A program made the translations under genes and the position numbers. A stretch of 29,621 nt of DNA. It comes from Stentor coeruleus (Eukaryota; Ciliophora; Heterotrichea; Heterotrichida; Stentoridae). The notes beneath the pieces were generated by a model that was not told the DNA's origin, ran no database searches, and saw only the letters and a list, made by a program, of their open reading frames with translations. Position 1 is the first letter of the stretch, and each line of letters opens with the position of its first letter. Shown here piece by piece: positions 1 to 10,121 of the stretch. The stretch spans positions 1 through 29,621 of the forward strand of contig MPUH01000913.1 in NCBI GenBank assembly GCA_001970955.1, in the 5' to 3' direction.

Positions 1-177
1 TGCTTAAAAGATGCTATTGATAGACCTAAGGATTCGACTAATTTTATTGAGAATAAAAAAGATAGTGACAGTAAGAGTAAGAAAGGAAAGCAAGGAAAAC
101 AAGGAAAGCAAGGGAAGAAAACTACAACTGAATCCAAAGGAAAAACAGGGAAAAATACGAAAATCAATTTGAATTAG
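1..177 (+). CDS. C-terminal end of a Lys/Gly/Gln-rich protein (partial)
   Basis: Frame 1 is open from the window edge to a TAG at 175-177, giving the last 58 residues of a protein that starts outside the window. The tail is hydrophilic, with Lys/Asp/Ser followed by a short repeat of the type KQGKQGKQGK (about residues 29-40) and a Lys/Thr-rich end. Such basic, low-complexity tails are common in ciliate proteins and say nothing specific about function. Codon use (AAA, GAT, ACT, some CAA) matches the other genes. I do not recognise the family. The strand and stop are well supported; the product is unknown. Confidence 0.6.
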   Translation, partial: CLKDAIDRPKDSTNFIENKKDSDSKSKKGKQGKQGKQGKKTTTESKGKTGKNTKINLN

Positions 178-329
178 TAAAAATAATTTAATAGGTTTTT
201 ATGATTTTTTGATTTTTTATTGTTAGTATAAAGCTTTCATTAGTAATAAGATGATTATTTATATCAAGTAAATTTAATTTCTTTATAGATTGTTATACTA
301 GCTGTAGTTATTATTAGCTTTGATTATAT

Positions 330-580
330 ATATTTTTTATCCTATTCTATTTTTTACTGAGCCCCTTTCAATAGAGAATTCATATTTTTAATTTCCCAAA
401 CTGTATCAACACAAACTTTTCATATACATCTTACGGATAAAAAATCTTCAACAACCAGTCTTTCTCTACAATTATAATTTTCTTCCTTTCCTAATCACTT
501 AAGACAAAATAACCTACTGTAATATTTTGAAATAACAAACAAGTTTCTCTATATTTATCTTAATTTTCTCTATTATTATC
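330..580 (-). repeat. Dispersed repeat, copy A
   Basis: The minus-strand partner of the repeat at 28712-28993, about 75% identical by eye over two blocks (about 485-580 and 330-425). It forms the downstream part of the coding-like relic. Confidence 0.6.
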
Positions 581-743
581 AGAAGCTATTTCTTTAATTT
601 CTAATCAAACTGTCTTAATCTCAAACCTAATATTCATTCTAATCATATTCTAAAATATTTTCAGTCTTTTTTTCAGTTATTGTTTATAAGCTTATTGAAA
701 TTATTATAATATTTCTCTTTAGATTTCATATAAATAAACACTC

Positions 744-881
744 CTAAAAAATTTCAAACTCTTCAAGCTCCACATAATAATTAAATTTTTTTCTGTTTAT
801 TTCAATGTCTTGCTAAAAAATTTCAAACTCTTCAAGCTCCACATAATAATTAATTTTTTTTCTGTTTATTTCAATGTCTTG
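744..881. repeat. 69-bp tandem duplication
   Basis: Positions 744-812 and 813-881 are the same 69-bp unit with one A/T difference (785 against 854). It lies in the coding-like relic. The unit length is a multiple of three, so it does not change the frame. Its size and near-identity match the duplications beside the N junctions, so an unmerged contig overlap is a likely cause. Confidence 0.85.
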
Positions 882-1054
882 CTGAATGACTTGAACTGCT
901 TTCAAAAAAAATACACATCTAAGAATAGACTTAAAATTTTTCCATTGATGCTGACCTTTTAAGGCTAATGCAAACACATCAATAGCTTTTTTTCTATTTT
1001 TTTTCAATAAACTAGTCCCTTTGTTTTCAATTGTTTAAATTTTTTAAACTTATT

Positions 1055-1176
1055 AATTATTAGTTTAACTATTTCGAATTCTTCTTTTGAATTAATTACT
1101 ATAAGTTCGTTTATCAATTATTAGTTTAACTATTTCGAATTCTTCTTTTGAATTCATTACTATAAGTTCGTTTATC
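1055..1176. repeat. 61-bp tandem duplication
   Basis: Positions 1055-1115 and 1116-1176 are two copies of a 61-bp unit with one difference (near 1095/1156). Because 61 is not a multiple of three, the duplication shifts the frame of the coding-like relic around it; dropping one copy brings the left and right parts into one minus-strand frame. This suggests an assembly fault rather than a real repeat. Confidence 0.85.
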
Positions 1177-1640
1177 AAATCATAAGCTGTAAGTATCTAA
1201 TATCATCTACTAACAATCTAGATTCGCCCCATGGGATCTTATGCATTCATCACAAAAGATCTTCATTTCGTCCACCTTGTCGAAGTAATTTTTAAGCAAC
1301 TCTTCTCATCTTAATAAGGTTTATTCATTTTCATTGTTAGCAGCTTGCATATAAAATCAGCAAAACTTTGTATTCTTATAGGCCTTGGGTTATTTTTGGA
1401 AATATTCATCATCTAGCTTTAAAAATAAAGCTTTTTCTAGATACTCTTAAGTTTTTTTAGATCCCAACAATTTAAAACAAATTTCTCCCTTAAGTAAAAC
1501 TTTCAAATATTTTCATATTTTTTAACCAAAATTTTAGGTTTCCAACAACAAAGGATGTTCTCTTTTTTATACATAAATGATCATGCTGTTAGTATAATAA
1601 ATTGAGGAATTTAGATTTAAACTAGTGAAATATACCACTA

Positions 1641-4101
1641 AGGGATAAAAAATATTTATCTTTGAAGCAAAAAATTTAGATTTTTTAGTAGGTATATAGG
1701 ATTTTTTAGTTATATAAGAATACAATTGTCATAAAATATTATCAAGTTTTCAGAACTAGTAAGTTTAGATAAAATAAAATTACAAATCTTATGATCTAAA
1801 GAAAAAACCTTATAAATAATACAAGAACATAAATTTTTTAATATTTTTTATCTAATACGCGCACAACCTTAATAATTAATTCAATAAACTAGTCTTGCTA
1901 GGATTAAAATTCTCTTTTTTTATTTAAAAATACTTAAAAACTTATCAACTTTACTAAAATCACAATTTCCTTGCATACTCTATTAAAAACACTCCTCTAA
2001 AGTATTTCTAACCAAAAACTCCAATCATAAATATCAATCTTCCTTTTTATCCATAACCCAATCCCTAATACTATCAAATTCCCAAAATATTCCATCAAAT
2101 TTTTACAACTCTATTTCTGTCATCCGCATAAGCTCTGATAAATAGGATCAAAATTTTACAACCCTCTATTTCTGTCATCCGCATAAGCTCTGATAAATAG
2201 GATCAAAAGCGTACCTTAATACTATGAAAACACAAAAGGTTTAAAAAAGCTTTGACTATACAAGTACAAGAAATAAACCCAGCTTTTCACAGGACAGAAA
2301 CAAAAAAAATATCAAAAAATCTCAAATATACTTATCAAAACTATAAAAACTTAAACCATGTCTTGATAACTGTTTTTAAGACACTAGAACTGAATAAACT
2401 ATAAAAACTATTGAAATATTTAACTAATTTGTCATCTTAAAAGACTTTAAAGCTAAGAAAAACTATCAAAAATTTGACAATATAAAAGTGGTAAAGGTGA
2501 TTCAATCAAACTTAATAAAAAGAAAGTTTTAACCAAAATTCTTATTGAAAGTCTTTTCTTAATGAAATTGGGGAAATTTAGATAAGTTTCGAAAATTTTA
2601 TGAGTGTGGTTTAAGCAAATAAAATAGCGATCAAGGATTTTTAATGTGTGATTATATAATATTTTATCTTGATAATCTCTGATTTTTTAACCTTTAGTTG
2701 TGTTTTTTTATGCTAAGTTGTGTTTAAATTTGAAGTTTTGCATATTTCATAGGAATATTTTTTTTGATTTATTTCATAGGAAAAAATTGAATAAAGAAGC
2801 TGTGGATAAGGGGTTTTTTTTTGGGGATACAAAAACTTTAAATATACAATTTTTGATTGCTTCATAAATTATAAGATTTTTTTGTAAATAGTTTTAGTTG
2901 TAAAAATTATAAGTTTAGGGTATTAGAAAATGTTAAAATTATTGGAAAGATAGTTTAGGCCTAGGCTATAATCATCAGTATTTGATTTTTTTTTGTGCTT
3001 TAAAGCTTATATGATATAAAAAAAGGTATAATTATTCTGATAATCAAAATTATATTCTTGACTTGAAAGGCTTAAAGAAAAAATATGATAGGTTGCTTTG
3101 ATTTAAGTAGAAATAGATTTGAAAGTAATAGAAAATTCTTTTTAGAATTTATAAAGTGTCTATTATATAAGTAAGTTCATATAATAATTAAATAGTAAAT
3201 TTTATAGGGTATAAAATATTGTGTTTAACATCAAATTTATTAAAATCGAAGTTCTATTAAAGAAATTCTTATCAAATATACACAATCTTATCCAGATTCA
3301 TAAAAAATTGTGGAATAATTTATCATTTTCTTACAAAAGCACTTCCATAATTTTACATATAATTTTTATAACATCTAAGTATTCTAAGTCTATGATAGTA
3401 TTTGTCTCATAATCAATCAAAACAATTTCCATTTCGAAGAATTCTCAATCTAAAATTCATAATTTATAAGTCTCACCCTAAACTCTTCTTCAACAAAATA
3501 TACATCATATTTCAATTATATCTTTTATTAAGCATTACTTTTCTTTATCTATATTCACAATTATTACATTCTTCAAGCATATACTTAATAGAATTATTAG
3601 ATTTCTTATTCACAAAAAAGATATTAAAGTATAAAACTCTTAAAATCTCCTAATATACAATCTCTCACAATCAAATAATTTTAAATACACAAGCCTTCAT
3701 ATGCTCTTATGATTCTATCACAACAAAAGTCTCCGAAATCCTAGAAAAAAAATTCCCTCTCTTTACTAATTGAATTTTTGTTCAAAAGCTCATAATAAAG
3801 TCTTTGTCCAAACTCTCTCAGAACCTTTTGCATCTAAAATTGCTTCGTTAAAATACTTCTTTCAAACCTCTAACACAACACTTATCATAAAAACCAAAAA
3901 ATACAATCTTTCTTCTCATAGCCGAACTATTCATATAATCTTCTAATTCCTAATAAAATCGATTCTCATAATCACACCAAGCACTCATGAACCAAGTTCC
4001 TTATCACTTTGATTTTACACTTAGAAACTATCTCTTCATTTGCTTAATTTTATATATGGCTTATCCATGATTTTATCTAAGATATCCGTTTGTATATAAA
4101 A
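1641..4101. other. AT-rich spacer, no supported gene
   Basis: This spacer lies between the relic and the small secreted-protein gene. From about 1860 to 2100 the minus strand still reads protein-like with stops (a possible extension of the relic, in a second frame). From about 2430 to 3200 the plus strand is poor in C. Short plus-strand open frames at 3221-3653 are Phe/Ile/Leu/Lys runs as expected by chance at this base composition. I see no RNA gene and no convincing exon pair. Confidence 0.5.
2095..2204. repeat. About 55-bp tandem duplication
   Basis: A unit containing ctgtcatccgcataagctct occurs at about 2095-2149 and again at about 2150-2204, offset 55 bp, with a two-base insertion near the left end of the second copy. 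More than 40 bp are identical. It is of the same size class as the other duplications in this window. Confidence 0.8.
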
Positions 4102-4476
4102 ATGTCAAAGTTCTTCATGCTCTTTGCTCTTATGGCATTAGTTTCACAATCTTACGGTAAGAACTACATAGGACTTGAATCTCGTAGCCAAGAATTTCTT
4201 CAAACAACAGAAAAAACTTCTTTAAAGCCTTCAGACAGTGACGAGACTATTACAGATCATGCTGATGAAGTTGACCATGCTAACATTTTTGGACTTATTC
4301 AAAGTGATGGAGATGGTTTAAATGATGAAATTAGTACTGAAACCAATTTACCTGATGATACTGATGCTGGTGATGCCATTGACTTGCTAATATATGATGA
4401 AGTAAGTGATCAATCCCTTTCTAATGGGCAAGCATCGCAAGTGGTAGACAGTGAAGGACCGCTTCTTTATGGTTAA
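4102..4476 (+). CDS. Small secreted acidic protein
   Basis: A 124-residue protein. I place the start at the ATG at 4102; an upstream in-frame TTG at 4090 is not a credible eukaryotic start. The first 19 residues form a typical signal peptide: Met-Ser-Lys, a hydrophobic core (FFMLFALMALVSQ), then Ser-Tyr-Gly before a likely cleavage site. The mature part is strongly acidic, with many Asp, Glu, Ser and Thr, and no Cys after the signal. It contains no enzyme motif that I recognise. A soluble secreted or vesicle/cortical-granule protein, possibly calcium-binding through its acidic surface, would fit, but that is inference. It ends in TAA and is isolated by long AT-rich spacers on both sides. Confidence is high that it is a gene, low on function. 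Confidence 0.75.
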   Translation: MSKFFMLFALMALVSQSYGKNYIGLESRSQEFLQTTEKTSLKPSDSDETITDHADEVDHANIFGLIQSDGDGLNDEISTETNLPDDTDAGDAIDLLIYDEVSDQSLSNGQASQVVDSEGPLLYG

Positions 4477-6594
4477 TTCGCTAACTAATTAGAATAATTA
4501 CTATCAAAAAAATTCGTTTTAAGTGATTTATTTGATACACAATTATATTATTAAAAAAAAGAATGAAATATCGTAGATGTAGAAATCATTGCGGGATTAT
4601 TCAGTTCTTTTGATTGGGTGGGATTTATGTATAATGATATTGTTTTTAAGTTTTTAGAAATTTAATGCATTTTGATGAATAAAAATTTTTTGGATTTTTT
4701 TAAGAAATAAGGTTTTTAGATTTGATGGTTTTTATAAACTATTATGTATGTGGTATAAGATTATATGTGGCGCTTAAGTTATTTATGTTTAGTAATAATA
4801 AAAAAGGTTTAGTTTTTTTATGTAGAGGGCATTTTTGCAATTTTACAGTTGAGTTGTTGGGTTTGGGAATATTTATGCTGGGATGGGCTTTTATAGCTCT
4901 TTGGGTTTTAGAAGAAAACACAATTATAAGCTAATTTTTATAATTCAAGGAAAAGGCTAGAAAATTTATGATAGAGTAAATAAAATCATAAAGAGAAAGG
5001 TTTGTTCGTATAACTTTTGACTTTTAAGAAGATTTTTGTGCAATCTTATTATAATTTAAGGAATAATTAAGATTTCATGCGATAAAATTGTGAGAATTTT
5101 CGAAAATAGTAAAAGGTTTTTCTTGTCATGGTATTTAGGATAAAGTATCATAGTTTTGATAGTAGGACTTTTATGAAATAAGTTTTTTTTTTTAAAAACA
5201 TTGAGATTATGTGTAATAAATTTTAAGTATAAGAAATTTGTTAAATACTCGATTGAAATTAGATAAAAACCCCTATACAATCTTATAATTTATAAATTCA
5301 ATTAAAAATAGTCCTAACTTGATTCATATTTTAATCAAAAAGCTTGTTTTTATGCAAAATTCTTATCCTAAACTAATAATTTTATCATTTCTCAAGTCAA
5401 GATATAATAAAATTCATATGAATATGAGCTTCAGCATTTTTTTTGATTTTTTGAATTTTTGAATTTAGAATTTTTCGAAATATATCAAATTAGTATTTGA
5501 TAACTTGATTTTCTTATTAGCAAAATATATATTAATCATACCCACAATCATTTAAAAACTAATAGAAACATTGTTTTCTGTTTTTGTATTAAATAGCATA
5601 AATAGCATAAACAGTATATTTATCCTTATAAATAAAGCTGGAAGGTATATAAAAGATTGTAAGTTGGAAAGATAAAAATCTTGAATAAACTTGATGAATT
5701 GAAAATTGAAGACTTCAATGGAAATAAAATTTCTACTGAAAAGTATTAAATAATATACATAAGGATAATATTACTTTTTTGAGCTTACCTTACAATTATA
5801 TATGAAAATAGTTTGGTTTAAATTTTTACAAATGCTTTAAAAATATTATAATAACTAGTAATTCCTATATTTAAAAGCTAAGCTAAATATATATATATAA
5901 TATATTCTATTATTCAGTTAAACCTAATGTCAAAAAAATTAGGCTAATAAGCTAAATTGAATTTATCCTTTGATAAATTAGAATATTATTATCAATATCA
6001 CACATTTCTCATGTCCCCTAAAAAAATATTTTTAGATCCTCATATAATTTTCTATATCCCACAAGCTCAATGCTCCTATGGCTTTTTATACTTATTAGTT
6101 ATAAAATATTATAAAATTCTTTACAACAAAAAAATCAGCATATTTTCTAAGTTTTACATATACTTTCAATACAAAGTCCTTATCTTTATAAAAATCTATT
6201 ATATGAAAATTATATATTTACTTGTAATTTTCATCAATCAGAATATCAACATTAATCATTAACTTTTTACCACAACACAATTTTTATTATAAACAGTCTA
6301 AAAGAATTCACAAAACAAACTTATATAAAAAATCTGCTTGGTAGAATTAATTTTATATATAAGATTCTATACTAATTCCCTATAGTTACAAATTTCGATT
6401 TTTTATATCTTGAACTTTTAAACTATGAATACTCAAAGAAAACCAAATTATTTTCAACAATCTAAATTATTATCTTCAGAAGGAAATACTATATAAATTA
6501 AATTATATAAGAGTATATAATGAAAATAATGATGATTGGTGTATAAAAAAGATATTTGAAACTTGCTGAAAAAAATGATACGATAATTTTTTAT
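4477..6594. other. AT-rich spacer, nothing supported
   Basis: About 2.1 kb of very AT-rich DNA between the secreted-protein gene and the hairpin satellite. Open frames of 60-100 codons at 4725-4934 (plus), 5056-5280 (minus) and 5957-6262 (plus) consist mainly of Phe, Ile, Leu, Tyr and Lys, lack domains and have no flanking exon. I treat them as chance. Confidence 0.5.
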
Positions 6595-7185
6595 ACAATA
6601 TCTTGTATTATCATACAAAGATATGAAGGGAAAAATGTAACCTATACAGTTACATTTTTTCCCTAAGATATCTTGTTATTATATAAAGATATCTGTATAG
6701 AAAATGTAACCACTGTNATACAAAGATATGAAGGGAAAAATGTAACCTATACAGTTACATTTTTTCCCTAAGATATCTTGTTATTATATAAAGATATCTG
6801 TATAGAAAATGTAACCACTGTAGTTACATTTTTAAGCCTATATCTTTATTTTTGATAAGATATTCTTATAGGAAATGTAACTACTCTTAGTATAATTGTC
6901 AGTGCTATATCTTTGCCTTGATATTAAGATATTTGTATAAAAAATGTAAATTACATATAAATTACCAGTAATATATCTATATCTAAACTAAAAGATATTA
7001 TCGAATAAAATGTAACTACAATAGTTTTTTCTATCAAAACTATTGCTATATATCAAGATATACTTAGTAAAAATGTAACAACTTCAGTTACATTTGAAAA
7101 ATAATATCTTATATAAATAAAAAGATACCATCTATAAAATGTAACCGCTTTGGTTGGTTTTGTATAGAATATCTTTGATATTTTA
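6595..7185. repeat. Tandem hairpin satellite, period about 64-69 bp
   Basis: The motif AAATGTAA(C) recurs near 6634, 6703, 6875, 6942, 7008, 7072 and 7138 (plus two more in the duplicated stretch after 6717), a spacing of 64-69 bp. In the better copies it is one arm of a hairpin: AAATGTAAC, a 7-base loop, then GTTACATTT, with stems of 9-11 bp (6631-6660, about 6806-6834, 7070-7096). A second hairpin, AGATATCTT...AAGATATCT, alternates with it. Units decay from left to right: the left ones are perfect and the right ones keep only one arm. The spacer between hairpins varies, unlike a CRISPR array. The role is unknown. Confidence 0.8.
6613..6821. repeat. 104-bp exact duplication across an N (assembly junction)
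   Basis: Positions 6613-6716 are repeated exactly at 6718-6821, with a single N at 6717 between them. It lies inside the hairpin satellite. This is the pattern left when two contigs with overlapping ends are placed side by side and not merged, so two of the apparent satellite units are probably not real. Confidence 0.9.
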
Positions 7186-7730
7186 GTTATATTTTGAAAG
7201 GAAGCTAATAATTTTTACTAAATTTGACTGGAAAATGTAATCATAAACAAGGATATGATGTTAAAAAAAAATAACAATATTGCTACATTATTAGAGTATA
7301 TTTTTAAGTAAAATTTGAATTAAAACAAAAAGTGTTGATGTGGTATATTAATAAAAGTTCATAAGATAAAGAAATAGAAAAGATAAAATAGGATAAAGTT
7401 AGTGTTTTGGAAAAAATAATAAAAATAAAGTTTGGTCATGTAAAATATTTTATAAGACTCGAAATATAAACATATATTTAACTTTCATCACAAAAAAAAA
7501 ATACAAGTAGTTATCATATTATCATTTATAAATTTCATTATCTATAAATACTATTATGTTTATTTCTTATAACAATCTTATCTTCCATAATACTAATTTT
7601 TTTTTAAGACATTATTAAATAAATATAAAATGATGTATAATAAAACTAAAGAAGTCTTTATATTTATACTTTTTTTTTTAATACAATTTCATCTTAGTTA
7701 TAAGAATCAATTCTCATAATATAATATTTG

Positions 7731-8861
7731 ATGTATAATAAATCTATGATAGATCAAACACATGATTTCGAGCTAATAACAAAATGTTTAGCTAGAGGGA
7801 AATCTTTAGTAAAAGAAAGTATTGACTTAACAAGGAAAAATGTAGAGAGTAAAAAAGAAATTGAAAGAAGACTTAAAGATTGCTTAGCTTTTGAAAAATC
7901 CCAAAAAAGCACTGAAAGTTTTTTTACATTAGATCTAGAAAGCAATCAATTATCGATTATACCAAATCAAAAGTCTTTTGATGCAAATCCTGAGATAATA
8001 ATCAACCCAAGCCCAAGGGAAAAAATTTTAAAAGATAAAATCGACGAACTCAGTAAACAAAATATCGACAATCAGAAAAAACTAGAAGATGCCCAACTCC
8101 TAATATCGTCCTTGAAAGAAAAAAACTACACTCTTGTATCCAATTATAACTTTCTTTCAGTTCAGCTTCAAAACTTGAATTTTTACAAGTCTCATATTTC
8201 ATCTCTTGAGCAAGAACTGAAATATTCACAAACAGAAAAAGAAAACCTTATATTAAAAAACCAGAGCCTTTTAAATCTTATACAACACCTTCAAGACGAA
8301 ATTCTCATGCTGAAAGTTCAACTTCGCAGATACATAAAAAAATTTGAATCGACACCAACAGAAATCAAATCTTTGAACTCGCCGATAAATAAACGAGGGT
8401 TTTTCAATGAAAACTTTGAAGATGTTCAACTTACAAGAACATTATCACCAGAAAATGGTTTAGCCTATTTTAATAGCCTTGAAAATAAAAATTATTGTGA
8501 TAGGAAAACACCTTCAGTTTATAAAGAACAACAAGAATTTCCTAAAAGTTTTCTTATTAACAATAGAAAAGAAGATATAAAAAAAAATACTTTATCCCCA
8601 AGAAATAGTTGTAATAATGAAAGGGTAAGGAATGAGGATATTGTAGAGAAACTTGAAGAAAAATATTATAAGACTAATGAAAAGTTTAAAAAATTGTCTA
8701 CGCATTTAACAAGCCATAAAAAGGATGAGAGCCAAATTTCGATGAGTTTTGATAATTTTGAATATGAAAAAGAGATTGTGTGTAGGAAACCGAAGATTTT
8801 TATTAAGTTGAAGAAAAAGAAGGTCAGTGTTAGCAAACTGAAGAAAAATAAAAAAAAGTAA
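7731..8861 (+). CDS. Coiled-coil protein, basic C-terminus
   Basis: A protein of 376 residues from the ATG at 7731, or 371 from the in-frame ATG at 7746. The sequence upstream of 7746 is very AT-rich, so the second start is possible; an upstream TTG is not used. About residues 85-195 form a coiled coil (Glu/Lys/Gln with regular Leu/Ile, including segments such as ISSLEQELKYSQTEKENLIL). The middle is Ser/Asn-rich with Ser-Pro sites that could be kinase targets. The last 20 residues are nearly all Lys with Val/Ser/Leu, which would suit nucleic acid, tubulin or membrane contact. I do not recognise a family. The next gene is convergent, with its stop 87 bp away. A structural protein of the cytoskeleton or basal bodies is a reasonable guess, no more. 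Confidence 0.7.
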   Translation: MYNKSMIDQTHDFELITKCLARGKSLVKESIDLTRKNVESKKEIERRLKDCLAFEKSQKSTESFFTLDLESNQLSIIPNQKSFDANPEIIINPSPREKILKDKIDELSKQNIDNQKKLEDAQLLISSLKEKNYTLVSNYNFLSVQLQNLNFYKSHISSLEQELKYSQTEKENLILKNQSLLNLIQHLQDEILMLKVQLRRYIKKFESTPTEIKSLNSPINKRGFFNENFEDVQLTRTLSPENGLAYFNSLENKNYCDRKTPSVYKEQQEFPKSFLINNRKEDIKKNTLSPRNSCNNERVRNEDIVEKLEEKYYKTNEKFKKLSTHLTSHKKDESQISMSFDNFEYEKEIVCRKPKIFIKLKKKKVSVSKLKKNKKK

Positions 8862-8948
8862 AATTTAGGTGCTTTAAGGGCAAGCTTTTCATGAACTCCA
8901 TTCCTACCCTAAAAAAATAATTCATCAAATTAAACCATTATTACACAA

Positions 8949-10121
8949 CTACTCATAAGTGACTTCTGCAGTTTTTATTATCCCATAAACTTCTTTTTTC
9001 ACAGCTTTCTTAATTTTCCTTCCCAAACATTTTTTCTCAAACGATTTTCTAAACCTCTCTATATTCTCATTGAAAAATATGACCAGTCCAGCAAAATAAA
9101 AGCAAAACACTTCAAAGCACTTTTCGCAATTATTAATTTCTTTATTCAGCCACTCTTTTCTCAAATACTTAACAGCAACTGCAGTAAGTTCAAATATCAC
9201 TCTAAGTCCTTCATTTGCTTTATTAAAATTCCTAAACACCTGTTGCAGTTCTCTATCAAAAAACCTTCTCATAAACAGAAAGTTTAACATTCCCATCAAT
9301 GAACACTTGGCAGAAAACAACTCTCTATTAAAACTCCTCTGACTAATTCTTGCATAATTTTCACTCACAGCCTCATACACACTTTTACTTAAACTCAAAT
9401 GAAAATTATCATTAGTCGAATACTGTGATAAAGAAAACCTAATGATCTGTTCCGCAGCTTCCAGATTCTCATCTTCTAATTTATTTTTCCTCCAACACTT
9501 ACCAAGATTCTGTAAAAACCCATGCTTCCACAATCTTTTTTGTGGAATCTCAAGTTTTAAGAACCTAAATCTGCAAAATGCTTCTTCAAATGTTAAAAAA
9601 CAAACTTGGTCATATTTTGATACAGAAATTCTTATTGGGCTTTTGAACTGAGTGCTTACAGTGGCGAAGTTTTTTTCTGGAGAATCAGATTTAGGGATGT
9701 TTTCTATAGTAATATCTGATTTATTAGGGGTAAAAGATAATATTGATATAGTATCTGCGGTTTTACAAAGCAAGTTTTTGTATTTGTCTTCTGAGATTTT
9801 TGGATTGATTGAAGCGTATTGAGAATTTTCCGTTAAAATAGTTTTGTGAGCTGAAGTCTTGCTTTTGAACAGCTCATGGACTTCAAAACTATAATCTGAA
9901 GGGTTTTCTTTGAATAAAACTCTTGAACTGGTCAGGCATCGGGATTGGATTTTTGGGGTGTTTGGGTACTGGGAAGTGTTTTGGTGAAGTAGTTTCTTAG
10001 GATTTGATAAGCTTGGCACTTGGAAGGAGTGCTTTAATGAATTAAGAGTCAGATTCTCTCGAGTGGTCTTTGAAGACTTTCGAGATAAACTTGCTGATTT
10101 ACCTACGCTTTTAACTGACAT
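8949..10121 (-). CDS. Tentative ELMO-domain-like protein
   Basis: A 390-residue uninterrupted frame from ATG at 10121 to TAG at 8949. Residues 1-170 are Ser/Thr/Lys-rich and probably disordered. Residues about 175-375 are helical and well conserved in texture. Within it, a Leu/Gly/Met stretch (SLMGMLNFLFMRRFF, about residue 275), a helix with TAVAVKYLRKEW (about 315) and a Cys/Phe-rich helix pair (about 340-360) follow the order and spacing of an ELMO domain (the family of ELMOD GAPs for Arf/Arl GTPases). The signature Trp-x-x-Ile-Gly-Phe-Gln and Asp-Phe-Arg-Gly residues are not clearly present, so the match is weak. It could be an unrelated all-helical fold. It is convergent with the coiled-coil gene on its left. 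Gene call firm; family tentative. Confidence 0.6.
   Translation of the reverse strand: MSVKSVGKSASLSRKSSKTTRENLTLNSLKHSFQVPSLSNPKKLLHQNTSQYPNTPKIQSRCLTSSRVLFKENPSDYSFEVHELFKSKTSAHKTILTENSQYASINPKISEDKYKNLLCKTADTISILSFTPNKSDITIENIPKSDSPEKNFATVSTQFKSPIRISVSKYDQVCFLTFEEAFCRFRFLKLEIPQKRLWKHGFLQNLGKCWRKNKLEDENLEAAEQIIRFSLSQYSTNDNFHLSLSKSVYEAVSENYARISQRSFNRELFSAKCSLMGMLNFLFMRRFFDRELQQVFRNFNKANEGLRVIFELTAVAVKYLRKEWLNKEINNCEKCFEVFCFYFAGLVIFFNENIERFRKSFEKKCLGRKIKKAVKKEVYGIIKTAEVTYE

Larger units (their letters stand above)
370..1640 (-). pseudogene. Stop-riddled coding-like relic, TPR-like with a Cys motif
   Basis: On the minus strand this stretch has the base and codon texture of a gene (many Glu, Asp, Lys and purine-first codons, for example around 1240-1306) but about 11 in-frame stops in the 124 codons between 1560 and 1188. 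In that frame CAA occurs twice and CAG and TGG not at all; the stops fall where Gln or Trp would fit. The part near 1640-1420 resembles a tetratricopeptide helix pair (Tyr/Asn/Tyr, then Leu-Glu-Lys-Ala). Near 1235 there is a CxxC motif with a third Cys further on. The 64-codon open frame at 813-1007 falls into the same frame if one copy of the 61-bp duplication at 1055-1176 is removed. It may be a decayed gene, or a gene read with stops as Gln/Trp; I cannot decide. Any expression is unproven. Confidence 0.4.

Noticed and set aside
3221..3653. Two overlapping plus-strand frames of 63 and 83 codons
   Set aside because: Composed of Phe, Ile, Leu, Lys and Ser as expected by chance in AT-rich DNA; no domain, no exon partner.
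4725..4934. Hydrophobic 69-codon plus frame, possibly a small membrane protein
   Set aside because: Starts in a T-rich run, has no clear transmembrane topology signal and no 15-nt intron partner; chance is more likely.
6595..7185. CRISPR array
   Set aside because: The repeats are diverged, the spacers are themselves part of the repeat, the units are palindromic in two places, and the host is a eukaryote.
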